Of a stretch of 64,000 nt of DNA, positions 43,370 through 52,816 are shown piece after piece. A model generated the notes under the pieces. It searched no databases, was not told the DNA's origin, and saw nothing but the letters and a program-made list of their open reading frames with translations. Numbering within the stretch: the stretch's first letter is position 1; every line of letters begins with the position of its first letter. This DNA comes from JARKQH01 sp964631605 (lineage in GTDB: Bacteria > Verrucomicrobiota > Verrucomicrobiia > Limisphaerales > UBA8199). The DNA lies in assembly GCA_964631605.1 (NCBI GenBank), contig CAZVYG010000008.1, positions 1-64,000 of the forward strand, given 5' to 3'. Position numbers and translations under genes: made by a program.

Positions 43370-44229
43370 CAGATGGTCAGGTAAACCACAATGAACAGCG
43401 CGTCCACCAGCGCGCACACAATCACGCTTTGAGCCACGGCGCGAACGGTGGCCGCCGACACCTCCTCCAGCCGCAGGGGCTGCGCCAAACCGTGATAACA
43501 AGTGACCACCGCGATGATGAAACCAAACGCCGTGGTTTTGAGGCCCAGCAGCACGAAATCCGGCCAGCTCAGCGCCCCGGCCAGTTGCTGGAAATAATCG
43601 CCCGGCAGCAATGGCACGTCCTGCACAAACGCCCACACATAACCGCTCACCAGCGCCCCCAGGATCAAATACACCGTCAACGAAAACACCCCCACCGCCA
43701 TTCCGATCACGCGCGGCGCCACCAGGTAATGCACCGGGTCTATCCCCAGCGCTTCCAACGCTTCCACCTCGCCCATGGCCCGCGCCGTCCCCAACTCGAT
43801 GACATTGGCCGTTCCCACCCGCGCCAGCACCAACAGCGCCGCCATCAATGGGCCCAACTCCCGCACCACCACCAGCACCATGATCGCGCCCAGGTATTCA
43901 ATCGCCCCCACCCGCGTCAACCACGACACGCTCTGACCAATGATCACCAACCCCAGCGCCGCGGAAAGATAAAGAAACATCGGCAACAACCGCAGCCCGG
44001 CGCGGGCAATCTCACGGTACACCCCCGGCCACACCACCTTCCGCGCCACCCGCCACTTCTTCAGAATCACCCCCAACGTGATCAATGCAAACGCGCCCAA
44101 TCCCTGCGTCGTGAGCAGAAAATGGAACATCCGGTGCCCCAGGAAGTGCGAAAAGGATCGCGGCAGGGGCGCTCCCGCCCCCCGCGCAACGCTCGCCGTC
44201 TCGGCCATGCTCGCTTCGCCGGTTTGCAC
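43369..44229 (-). CDS. mlaE: MlaE-family lipid transport permease
   Basis: 286-residue inner-membrane permease with about five helices. GLVIIGQSVSWLTRVGAIEYLGAIMVLVVVRELGPLMAALLVLARVGTANVIELGTARAMGEVEALEALGIDP-type sequence is split here into its blocks: VVRELGPLMAALLVLAR, ELGTARAMGEVEALEALGID and YLVAPRVIGMAVGV, all diagnostic of MlaE. It pairs with the MlaF-like ATPase and MCE protein to move phospholipid between membranes. ATG 44208 (MAETASVARG) is an alternative start. First gene of the mlaE-mlaF-mlaD run. Confidence 0.93.
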   Translation of the reverse strand: MQTGEASMAETASVARGAGAPLPRSFSHFLGHRMFHFLLTTQGLGAFALITLGVILKKWRVARKVVWPGVYREIARAGLRLLPMFLYLSAALGLVIIGQSVSWLTRVGAIEYLGAIMVLVVVRELGPLMAALLVLARVGTANVIELGTARAMGEVEALEALGIDPVHYLVAPRVIGMAVGVFSLTVYLILGALVSGYVWAFVQDVPLLPGDYFQQLAGALSWPDFVLLGLKTTAFGFIIAVVTCYHGLAQPLRLEEVSAATVRAVAQSVIVCALVDALFIVVYLTI

Positions 44230-44300
44230 TCCGGCAACCTATGTAGCCCCTGCGGCGGGGTCAAAGCGGATTTTGCCGGGAGCCTCCGGCCGCCTTGCGC

Positions 44301-47033
44301 TCACCTCGCGGAGGCGGGTGTCCGGGCGAGCCGGAACGCGCGGAGGCTGGTCTTGTGGCCGCCGTACTGCCCGGCGTACCCCACCAGGCGGAATTCGAAG
44401 CGGCCGGCCACCCGGGCATACGCCTCGCTATCCGGCAGCTTGAAAGCGAACTCGCGGTCCGTGAGGTCGGTGAAGCGGCCGGTGTCAAACACCTCCGCGC
44501 CGGCGGCAAACCCGCCCACACCGGTAAACACGGCGTAGCGGCGCGGCGCATGATAGTCAAGCCGGCGCATAGTGAAGCGGACCTCGGCGTTGCGCAAATC
44601 AAGCGGCTCGGCGGGCGCCAGCACGAACCGCCAGTGCTCGTCCTCGTCCCTGGCCCGCGCCAGGGAGGACTCGGCCTCGTTAGCCGGCTGGTTCTGCGAC
44701 CACACCAAGGCGTCCGCGCCCGCGGCGGCAAGGATGCCCCCGCCCGCTTCCCAGCCGGACCATTTCACTCCGGTTTCAACCGCAAAGGCGTTCGTCCAGG
44801 GTAGATTGCGGGCCGGGTTGGCGCCGTCGAAATCGCATTCGAGCACCACACCCGGCCCACCCACCGTCCGGAAAAAGAAGGTGCGCCAGGCTGGGTCGCC
44901 ATCCCCGTCCCGCGCCCGGGCCATCAGGTGGTTCTCCCCCGGCACGGTGGGTGTTCCCGAGAGCCGGAGTCCGTTGGACAAGGGGGCAATGGAGAGGCCG
45001 GGCACCAGCAGTTTGTCCACCACTTCCACTGCCAGCGCTCCATCCCCGTTTGTTGCGAGCAGGTCCCGGGTGTAGGGCTTGCCACACACCGAGGGGGGCA
45101 GTTTCGCAGCGGTGAGGAACGCCGGGGCCGAGCCGCGGGGCTCATCCACAGGCCGCAAGCCGGCCATTTCGCCGGGCCAATGCACGAGAAAATCCCATTT
45201 CACCGCCTCGGCGGGCGGCTGGTCCAGGTATTCCAGATGACCCCACTGCCCATAGCGGCCCCAGGCGCTCACGTCCACAAACGCGCCGTGCGTCCGCAGG
45301 CCCTTGGCTTTGGCCAGATTAAGGTGGATGCGGTAAACCTCGCGGAACTGCGGCTGGCGGTTGAGCAGCTCCATAAAAGTGGTGATGCCCGCATCCCGCG
45401 GGTCGCCGGAATCCAGGTAATCGGTGTAAATGGATGGACCCCCTTCGTAAGACACCAAGGGCCTCGGCGCGCCAAAAGCGTTGGTGATCGCCTCGCGCAG
45501 CCAGTAATCGAAGCCGCAGCCGATCCCGGTTGCATCCGGCCCGCCGCCGCTCTGTGTGGAGGCCCCCAGCAACCGACGCTTCCATTCGGAGAACGTTTCT
45601 TGAAGGTGCCGCATCACGGCCGGGCTTTGCCAGTACTCATCGCTTGCCGGCACGGACACCGGTTTGACCGCGCCGCGGTTGGTGTAGAGGTCCGCGGTGA
45701 AGAACCACGGATCGGCGGACCCGGCCTGCTGCCGGGCCCGGGCATACACCCAGTCCTGGATGCCGTTGCCGAAGTAGGTCGTTGGCGCCACCACATCCGC
45801 GGTTTGGGGTGGATTGAGGGTCGGGCCATAGGCGGCGATTTCAGCCAGAAACTTGCGGGTATAGGCTTCCATGCCGGTCCAGACGGCGGCGACGCGAACC
45901 ACTCGCCCGGTCTCGCCGGCAAACACGTTCTGGAAAATCCGCCAGACCTGGCAGAACCGCCGGGCATTGAATTGCTCCTTCGAGATGCCCAGCGCCCGAG
46001 CCTGGTCCCCCGCCCAGTTGCCCTGCGCAAAACTGTTGCCGCTGGACCAGATTTCATTTGAATACTCGACGAACACCCGCCGTTCCCGCGCCAGCGGCGA
46101 ATGGACCGGCTCTGCTGCCGCGTTGGTGCAGGGTTGCAGCCCGTCGCTGCCGAAGCGAATCAACTGCGCCAGCCGGGTCACAAACTCGTCGGTGGCCAGG
46201 TGCGGCACGTTGATCCATAGGTCCCGACCAGTCGCGTTGCACAACGCCACCATGTGCTCGAAGGCAATGCCCGTCCCGCGGTCACCTGGAAAACCCGGGG
46301 CCGGCGCCCGCCGGTTCAGTACGCCGCCCATAAAAACGTGGCCGGGGAGTCGGCGGTCGGCCCAGTCCTTTTGCGGGCTGCCGTTGGTATCGTTCCAGTC
46401 CATGAACCGCAGGAACGCCCAGGACACATCCCCCAGCCGCGCCAGANNNNNNNNNNTCATCGGGTCGGCCGGGTCCGGCAGCCACACCTTCAGATCGGTC
46501 AGCGGCCGATTCGAGTTGACGCTGTCAACCGTGAGCGAGCCCAGATGGCTCTTGCCGCTGTAGCGATAGACCCGCCGCCCGTCAACCAGGCTGCCGGTGG
46601 AGGGGCCGGACGACTCCTCCTGGACATACACCCCACCGTCTGCCCGAATATCCGCCTCGCCTTTCCAGGTCACGACCACTTTGCCGCGCGCCAGGCGGGT
46701 GCGGTCCGGCCACGAGGCCGGCCGCGGGCCGGGATTGGCGTGCAGCGCATAGACCACCGCCCGCAGCTTGAGGCCGGGCTTGAGGTATTGCGGCAAACCG
46801 TTGGCATTGAACTGCGGGTTCCCCTCGAAGTGGACTTGGTTCCCCCATTGACCCGGGGCGAATTCCAGCCAGCCGGAGCCATTCCACAGCGCGTTGGCAA
46901 AGACGGGATGGCTCCAGTAGGCATTGCCGCCGAGCCCCAGCCCCACTTCCGGGAGTGTGCCGGGATCCAAGGCCATGGCCACCGATGCCCCGAGCAGGGC
47001 GCCCAATGAGAGTATGCGTTTCACGCCCGCCAT
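44301..47033 (-). CDS. Secreted glycosidase-like protein (interrupted by a 10-base gap)
   Basis: About 910 residues with a signal peptide (KRILSLGALLGASVAMA). Residues about 190-640 suggest a clan GH-A-like TIM barrel: FLRFMDWNDTNGSP, VFMGGVLNRRAP, IAFEHMVALCNATGRDLWIN, VFVEYSNEIWSS (candidate acid/base Glu after Asn) and VSYEGGPSIYTDY (candidate nucleophile Glu). A putative Ig-like domain (LSNGLRLSGTPTVPGENHL) and a C-terminal beta-rich domain follow. Ten N at 46447-46456 fall inside the coding region; the frame is kept as assembled but the true length there is unknown. No EC assignment is possible. Confidence 0.75.
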   Translation of the reverse strand: MAGVKRILSLGALLGASVAMALDPGTLPEVGLGLGGNAYWSHPVFANALWNGSGWLEFAPGQWGNQVHFEGNPQFNANGLPQYLKPGLKLRAVVYALHANPGPRPASWPDRTRLARGKVVVTWKGEADIRADGGVYVQEESSGPSTGSLVDGRRVYRYSGKSHLGSLTVDSVNSNRPLTDLKVWLPDPADPMXXXXLARLGDVSWAFLRFMDWNDTNGSPQKDWADRRLPGHVFMGGVLNRRAPAPGFPGDRGTGIAFEHMVALCNATGRDLWINVPHLATDEFVTRLAQLIRFGSDGLQPCTNAAAEPVHSPLARERRVFVEYSNEIWSSGNSFAQGNWAGDQARALGISKEQFNARRFCQVWRIFQNVFAGETGRVVRVAAVWTGMEAYTRKFLAEIAAYGPTLNPPQTADVVAPTTYFGNGIQDWVYARARQQAGSADPWFFTADLYTNRGAVKPVSVPASDEYWQSPAVMRHLQETFSEWKRRLLGASTQSGGGPDATGIGCGFDYWLREAITNAFGAPRPLVSYEGGPSIYTDYLDSGDPRDAGITTFMELLNRQPQFREVYRIHLNLAKAKGLRTHGAFVDVSAWGRYGQWGHLEYLDQPPAEAVKWDFLVHWPGEMAGLRPVDEPRGSAPAFLTAAKLPPSVCGKPYTRDLLATNGDGALAVEVVDKLLVPGLSIAPLSNGLRLSGTPTVPGENHLMARARDGDGDPAWRTFFFRTVGGPGVVLECDFDGANPARNLPWTNAFAVETGVKWSGWEAGGGILAAAGADALVWSQNQPANEAESSLARARDEDEHWRFVLAPAEPLDLRNAEVRFTMRRLDYHAPRRYAVFTGVGGFAAGAEVFDTGRFTDLTDREFAFKLPDSEAYARVAGRFEFRLVGYAGQYGGHKTSLRAFRLARTPASAR
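46447..46456. other. Assembly gap, 10 N
   Basis: Ten undetermined bases inside the glycosidase-like gene, near residue 195. Confidence 0.99.
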
Positions 47034-47214
47034 GCTACGCAAAGCCGCGGCCGTTGGCCACAGTGCTCTCTCCGGGACTGCCGTTGCGCCCGCTCCGCTC
47101 GCCGTGGGCGCAAGCGGTGCCGGGCCGGCTCGGCACGGGCCTGCGAAGCGCCGCCCCGCCGTGGTCAACTCGCGCCTGGCGGGCGCCCCAGAAGGCCGCC
47201 GCGCCGTGCGGCGT

Positions 47215-50200
47215 TCACTCGCTCCGCAGCCGATAGAAACCGGAGGTTGTTCCCGGCACCGGCGCGAAGGTCCAGTTGGTTCCGGTGAGCGGACCGGCAA
47301 CGCTGAACCACTGCGGCGGATTCAGACTGTGGCTGAACTCGACGAACACGCGGCCGGCGGCGCCGGTCCACTCCAGCGTCATCGTCCCGTTGGCGCCGCG
47401 GCGGAACGCCGTGATCGTGCCCGGGAGGGGCGCGGGCGGGCCGTATTGCAAGGGGCTGGCCGCCGACCAGGCGGAACTCAGGCCGCGCAAATCCTGCGCG
47501 CTGATGCGCCAATGATACAGCGTGCGCCAGACCAGATTCTCCGCGCCGGGCAGGCTGTTGAGCGGCAACGTCAACACCCAGTTGGAGCCGGGCGGAACTT
47601 CCACCGCCGGGATGTTCGTCACGTTGATCACGGGCGCGGCGAAGGCCGGATCGGCCGCCACCTGCAGGTGATACGTGTTCACGCGGTCGCCCTCGTCCGG
47701 GTCGCCGGCCGACGGGAACCACAGCAGCAGCACGTCCAGGTTGGTGAGAACCAGCCCGGCGGGCGGCCCGGCCACCACCGGCGCGAAGGGCGGGTGGTTG
47801 ATTTCATTGACGAAGAAGGTGGCGGTGGCCATCCACGGACCGGTGTTGGTGCCGTCGCTGGCCTGGCAGCGCCACCAGTATTGCGCGTTGTTGGGCAGGT
47901 CGGTGTCCACCTGCCAACTGGTCACGACGGGACCGGACGCCACCACCGGCACCTGGGCCACCAGGTTCGACAACGCCGCGTCGGCATACACTTCGAAGCG
48001 GTACGCGAGCGCGTCGCCCTGGAAATCCACGGCGTTGGTCACCGCCAGGGTCGGCCGGACGATGGTCACGCTCGCAAGATTGGCGGGCGCGGCCAACGTT
48101 GGCGCGCCGGGGGCCGGCTCACCAATGCCAATGTTGTCGAGGAAGAGGTCTTGATCTGGCGCAGTGCCGTACTCGCTCCACACGATGAACCGGAGGCGAA
48201 TCGTGCGGTTGGTGTAGCTGTTCAGCGGCACCTGGAAACGCGTCCAGTTCTGATCCCAGTTGTAGTTCAGCCCGGCGAGGTCGCTCCAACCGACGCCGCC
48301 GTCCGTCGAGGCCTGGGCGCGGAACCGGGTGCGATACCAGAGCTGGCCGCGCACCTGGAAGGTGAGCAGCGGATTCACCGCATTGCTGAGGTTCACCTCG
48401 CGATTAAGCACCAGCGCCAGTTGCGTGTCCGGCGGGATTTGGGGCGGCACGGTGTCGCGCACGGCGAACTGGCCGGCAAACGGCAGGTTGGTATCCACCG
48501 TCCAGGAGGAGTGCAGCCAGTTGCTGAGGCCGTTTTCAAAGCCCTCGAAGAACGCATAGACCGCCGGGCCGGGCGTGTGCTCGCTCACCGCCAGGTCGTC
48601 CAGCGCCCACCCGTCGTCCTGCGTGCCGCCGTCGGTGTGGACCTGGAATCGCAGCCAGACCTGGGCGGAGTTTTTCCAGGGCGAAAGGTCAATGCTTTGC
48701 TCGGCCCAGGCCGTGCGGCTGGACGAAACGCCATACACATAGGTCCAGCTCGCGCCGCCGTCGCCGGAGACGAACAGCCGGCCCCAATCGTTGTTGGCGA
48801 AGACGTGCCGGTCCCAGAACCGCAGGACGGGCCAGCTCAGGCCGCGCGGGTCCACGGCAACCTGGGCGTAATGCGAGGCGTAGTTGGGATAATCGCCCGG
48901 CGAATCCACCAGCGCGGCCGAGCCGTTCCGGCCCGCGCCGGGCCACAGCGTCCATGTGCCGGTGAGCGTCCAACCGGACTGGTTGGTCTCGAAGTTGTCC
49001 AGGAACGGCAACGGCACGCCGGTCGTCATGGCCGAGGCCAGGTTCGAGCCGATGCCGGTGTCGTTCTGGTTGTGGAGATAGACGCGATAGTAATAGGTCT
49101 TGCGCCCCATCAGACCGGTGTCCGTGAACGTGGTCGTGGCCCGATTGGTGATCACGGCCAGCAACGTCGAGCTTTCGGTCACGTCCGGCGTTTCGCTGCG
49201 ATAGACCCGGTAGGCCTTGAAGTTTGGAATCCCCGTCTGATTCCAGCTCAACCGCATCGAGGCGGGTGTGAGGTCGGACGGCGGGTCGAGCACCACCGGC
49301 GGCGGCGGTTCTTCGATCACCACGTTGTCCAGCCCCAGCCGCTGCGCGGGAGCCGTCCCATACTCGTTCCACGTCACAAACCGCAGCCGCACCACCCGGT
49401 TGGTCAACCCCTGCAAACTCACCTGCAGCCGCGTCCAGTCCGCGTTCCAATCATGATTCAGCCCCCCCAACTCCGGCCAGCTCAAACCCCCATCGGTCGA
49501 ATACTGCACCCGAAACCGCGACCGATACCACAACTGCCCCTTCACCCAAAACACCAACTGCGGATTGACCGCCCCCACCAGGTTCAACTCCCCACCCAGC
49601 ACCAGCCCATACTGCGTGTCCGGATTCATCCGCCCCGGCACATCCCGCACCGCATGGTCCCCGCCGTAAGGGGCATTGGTGTCCACCGCCCAACTGCTGT
49701 GCAGCCAGTTGGTCAGCCCCGCCTCGAACCCCTCCACAAACGGCAGACCCACCCCCACCGGCACGTGCTCCTCCACCGCCAAATCATCCACGCTCCACCC
49801 ATCCTCGGTCCCGCCCCCGTCGGTGAACAAATGAAACCGTATCCGCAGGTTGCTCTGGTTCTTCCACGGCGACAAATCAATGCTCTGCTCCCGCCACTGC
49901 CCCTGCACCCCATAGGCCCCATACACCGGCACCCAGCCGCTCCCGTCGGTCGAAACCTCCACCCGCGCCCAGTCGTTGTCCCCCAGCCGATACCGATCCC
50001 AAAACCGCAACACCGGCCAGCTCGACCCCGTCAAATTCACCGCCGTCAACGCATAACTGTCGCTGCTGTTGCCGTAGTCGCCCGAGGGCGAATCGCTCAG
50101 GCAACTGCCCGTCCGCCCCTCCGCCCCAATCCCCCAACTGCCCGTCGTCACCCACTGGTCCGCACTGTTAAAGGCGTCGCTCAGCGGCAGCACCACCGGC

Positions 50201-52467
50201 ACGGTCGTCGCCGACCGCTCGTTGGACGGAATGTACAAATCGGTGGTGTCCACCACAAACACCCGGTAGTAGTACGTCGCCCCGATGCTCAAACCCGTGT
50301 CGGTCAGATTCGTCACCGCCGCATTGGTGAAGCTGCCGATCAACGTGCCCGTCCAACTGACATTCGGACTGGTCGAGCGATAGACCTCATACCGCTTGAA
50401 ACCCGAACCCAGCGTGCTGGGCGTCCAACTCAAATTCACCGACCGCAGCCCGGGCTCGGGTGTCTGCAAGGTCACCGCCGCCGCCATCTCCTTGATCACC
50501 ACGTTGTCCAGCCCCAGCCGCTGCGCGGGAGCCGTCCCATACTCGTTCNNNNNNNNNNNNNNNNNNNNNNNNNNNNNNNNNNNNNNNNNNNNNNNNNNNN
50601 NNNNNNNNNNNNNNNNNNNNNNNNNNNNNNNNNNNNNNNNNNNNNNNNACCGATCCCAAAACCGCAACACCGGCCAGCTCGACCCCGTCAAATTCACCGC
50701 CGTTTGGGCGACTGAATCGGAATAGTTGGTGTAGTTGAAGCCGGGCGAATCGCTCAGGCAGGCCAGTCCCGAGCGCGACTCGTTGGTGTTGCGTCCCCAC
50801 GAGCCGGTCAGATTCCAGCCGAGCAGTCCGCCCTCGAACCCGTCGCTGAAAGGCAGCGGGTTGTTCAGTGTGCGCGCGGCGCTTTCGGTGGGGCTGTCGG
50901 AGGAGAACGCGCCGAAGGCGTTCACGGCATAGACGCGGTAGTAGTAAAGCGTGTCGAGCGCCAGGTTGGTGTCGGTGAAGGAGGTGGTCGCCGGGTTCGT
51001 GATCCATGCGGCGAGGAAGGAATTGAGGCCCACGCCCGGCGCGGGGGAGCGGAAGACCGCGTAAGCGGCAAACAACGGATCCGTGCTCGCCGGCCAGCTC
51101 ACGCGAATCGTATGCGAGGTTATCTGGTCCAGCACCGGCGCGGGCACGACCGCCGGGGATTCTGCGACGGAAATGTCGTCCAAATGCCAGCCGTCGGCCG
51201 TGCCCGACGCATCGGTGGTGAGGCGGAAACGCAGCAAAACCGAGGGCGCGTTGGTATAAGCGGCCAGGCTGAAGCGGCCCCGCCGCCACTGGCCCGAGGA
51301 ATTACCCGTGAAACTGGCCAGCGAGGTCCAGTCCGCGCCGCTGTTCAGTGAGACCTCGACGTTGCCCGAGTCGCCGGCGGCGAAATCATACTTGTGGTTG
51401 AAGGAAAGAACGGGCGCGTAAGCCTGCCCGGCCAGAAACAGGGGGGCCGAGAGCGTCAGCGCCTGGGACCCAATGCCATTGGCATAATTGGTGCCGGGGG
51501 AATCCGACCAGGCGCGGGTCGGCGAGGCGGCGTCTTCGCTGCTCAGCGCCCAGGGCGCGTCAGCCGCCCACGTGTTCGGCCCCCCCTCGCCGTTGTCGAG
51601 GAAAGGATAATCCATCCCCGGATGGGTCGTAACAGCGATTTCATTGCCCAGCGTGACCATCCCGGCAGTGTTGACCACCGCCAGCCGATAGTAATACGTG
51701 GTCTTGGGCGATGCGGCCAGGTCAACGGCCGTCGTGGTGGCCGCACTCGAGACTTCTTTGACCAATATCGCGGTGCGCCAATCCACCCCCGGCGTCAGCG
51801 ACCGGTAGAGCCGGTAAGCGGCGAAGTCCGGCGCGGTGGATTGCGCCCAGGCCAGGGCCACGGAATTGCGGTTGGTAAACGTCGCGGATAACGTCACCGG
51901 CGCGGGCGCCTCGGCAATCAGCACGTCGTCCACATACCAGCCATCCATCACCACGGAGCTGTCAGTGACCAGCCGCAAGCGCAGGCGAAAGTTTGCGGCG
52001 CCGGCATAAGGCGACAGATCGAGCTGCTCGCGGGTCATGGCCCCGAGGTTGCCGGTGTAGCGGGCCAGCGCCGGCGCCAGCCAACTGGCGCCACCGTCCA
52101 CTGAAACCTCCACCAACCCAGAATCGTAGCCCGCTTCCAACGCGTATTGATGCTGGAAACTCAGCGCCGGCCGGACCGCTCCGCCCAGGTTGACCGCCGT
52201 TGCCAGTGTCAAAGACGCGTCCGTGTTGTTGGTATAGAATGTCCCGGGGCTGTCCGTAACCGAACGCGTCGGCGAGGCGAACCTTGCGGTGGTCAGCCCC
52301 CACGAGCCGCCCGCGGTCCATTGGCCCAGGCCCGCTTCGAAATCGTCCACCAGCGAAGCCGCAGGCGATTGCCAAACCGAACAGGCCAGCGAAATGGACA
52401 ATGCCATGCAGGCGAGCAGGTTGGGAGTTGCGTGAGACCACCTAAGAACAACAAGGCAAGGTTTCAT
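47215..52467 (-). CDS. Giant secreted FnIII / MAM-like repeat protein
   Basis: About 1750 residues as assembled. The signal peptide is within the first 40 residues (MALSISLACSVWQSPAAS). The body alternates MAM/CBM-like jelly-roll modules (F-E-x-G-L-x-x-W, L-T-G-S-W-G, S-x-W-P-V-L-R-F-W-D-R, D-G-W-x-x-D-D-L/I) with fibronectin-III modules (YYYRVYAVNAFG, FKRYEVYRSTSPNVSW). About six cycles are visible. It ends in two further Ig/FnIII-like domains and the shared C-terminal module (GRVFVEFSHSLNPPQW ... GFYRLRSE). A 100-base gap interrupts it between near-identical repeats, so copy number is unreliable. Probably an extracellular adhesive or carbohydrate-binding fibre. Confidence 0.85.
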   Translation of the reverse strand: MKPCLVVLRWSHATPNLLACMALSISLACSVWQSPAASLVDDFEAGLGQWTAGGSWGLTTARFASPTRSVTDSPGTFYTNNTDASLTLATAVNLGGAVRPALSFQHQYALEAGYDSGLVEVSVDGGASWLAPALARYTGNLGAMTREQLDLSPYAGAANFRLRLRLVTDSSVVMDGWYVDDVLIAEAPAPVTLSATFTNRNSVALAWAQSTAPDFAAYRLYRSLTPGVDWRTAILVKEVSSAATTTAVDLAASPKTTYYYRLAVVNTAGMVTLGNEIAVTTHPGMDYPFLDNGEGGPNTWAADAPWALSSEDAASPTRAWSDSPGTNYANGIGSQALTLSAPLFLAGQAYAPVLSFNHKYDFAAGDSGNVEVSLNSGADWTSLASFTGNSSGQWRRGRFSLAAYTNAPSVLLRFRLTTDASGTADGWHLDDISVAESPAVVPAPVLDQITSHTIRVSWPASTDPLFAAYAVFRSPAPGVGLNSFLAAWITNPATTSFTDTNLALDTLYYYRVYAVNAFGAFSSDSPTESAARTLNNPLPFSDGFEGGLLGWNLTGSWGRNTNESRSGLACLSDSPGFNYTNYSDSVAQTAVNLTGSSWPVLRFWDRXXXXXXXXXXXXXXXXXXXXXXXXXXXXXXXXXXNEYGTAPAQRLGLDNVVIKEMAAAVTLQTPEPGLRSVNLSWTPSTLGSGFKRYEVYRSTSPNVSWTGTLIGSFTNAAVTNLTDTGLSIGATYYYRVFVVDTTDLYIPSNERSATTVPVVLPLSDAFNSADQWVTTGSWGIGAEGRTGSCLSDSPSGDYGNSSDSYALTAVNLTGSSWPVLRFWDRYRLGDNDWARVEVSTDGSGWVPVYGAYGVQGQWREQSIDLSPWKNQSNLRIRFHLFTDGGGTEDGWSVDDLAVEEHVPVGVGLPFVEGFEAGLTNWLHSSWAVDTNAPYGGDHAVRDVPGRMNPDTQYGLVLGGELNLVGAVNPQLVFWVKGQLWYRSRFRVQYSTDGGLSWPELGGLNHDWNADWTRLQVSLQGLTNRVVRLRFVTWNEYGTAPAQRLGLDNVVIEEPPPPVVLDPPSDLTPASMRLSWNQTGIPNFKAYRVYRSETPDVTESSTLLAVITNRATTTFTDTGLMGRKTYYYRVYLHNQNDTGIGSNLASAMTTGVPLPFLDNFETNQSGWTLTGTWTLWPGAGRNGSAALVDSPGDYPNYASHYAQVAVDPRGLSWPVLRFWDRHVFANNDWGRLFVSGDGGASWTYVYGVSSSRTAWAEQSIDLSPWKNSAQVWLRFQVHTDGGTQDDGWALDDLAVSEHTPGPAVYAFFEGFENGLSNWLHSSWTVDTNLPFAGQFAVRDTVPPQIPPDTQLALVLNREVNLSNAVNPLLTFQVRGQLWYRTRFRAQASTDGGVGWSDLAGLNYNWDQNWTRFQVPLNSYTNRTIRLRFIVWSEYGTAPDQDLFLDNIGIGEPAPGAPTLAAPANLASVTIVRPTLAVTNAVDFQGDALAYRFEVYADAALSNLVAQVPVVASGPVVTSWQVDTDLPNNAQYWWRCQASDGTNTGPWMATATFFVNEINHPPFAPVVAGPPAGLVLTNLDVLLLWFPSAGDPDEGDRVNTYHLQVAADPAFAAPVINVTNIPAVEVPPGSNWVLTLPLNSLPGAENLVWRTLYHWRISAQDLRGLSSAWSAASPLQYGPPAPLPGTITAFRRGANGTMTLEWTGAAGRVFVEFSHSLNPPQWFSVAGPLTGTNWTFAPVPGTTSGFYRLRSE
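50549..50648. other. Assembly gap, 100 N
   Basis: A round-number gap inside the giant repeat gene. Sequence on each side is nearly identical to 49,321-49,371 and 49,990-50,045, so the assembler broke in a repeated module; the number of missing repeats is unknown. Confidence 0.99.
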
Positions 52468-52816
52468 GTCGGCGCAGAATAAGATTTGCCCATATTGTAG
52501 GGCAGGCAAGGCCCTGGCCGCCTGACAAAATTTGCCAAACACAAACTTTATATTGTCCACTCGTCCTCAGGCACTTGGCCTGCGGCTTTCACAAACGCCG
52601 GGGCCGCGCGAGGGCCAGGGCACTGTGGGAACCGGAGGGGCGGTTGTCGGCCGCGCGCCCTCCGCAAACCCCCGGTTTCAGTGTCCATCGGCTTGCAACA
52701 GGCCGGCTGGCTGGATGCCCGGCGCCGTCCTGGAATGCCTTGAAAGCGGGTGAGGCAAAGTCGGCGGCAAAACCCGGCGGCTTGCCACCGAGGAGAAGAA
52801 CGGAGAGCATGGGCCA
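52468..52816. other. Intergenic region between divergent genes
   Basis: About 350 bases with no credible gene. The side nearer the minus-strand gene is A/T-richer (52,460-52,560) and probably holds its promoter, though no well-spaced -35/-10 pair could be fixed. Confidence 0.5.

Noticed and set aside
46924..50715. Plus-strand open frame of 1263 codons spanning gap bases.
   Set aside because: Arg/Pro/His-biased and antisense to two secreted-protein genes; continues through N, so not credible.
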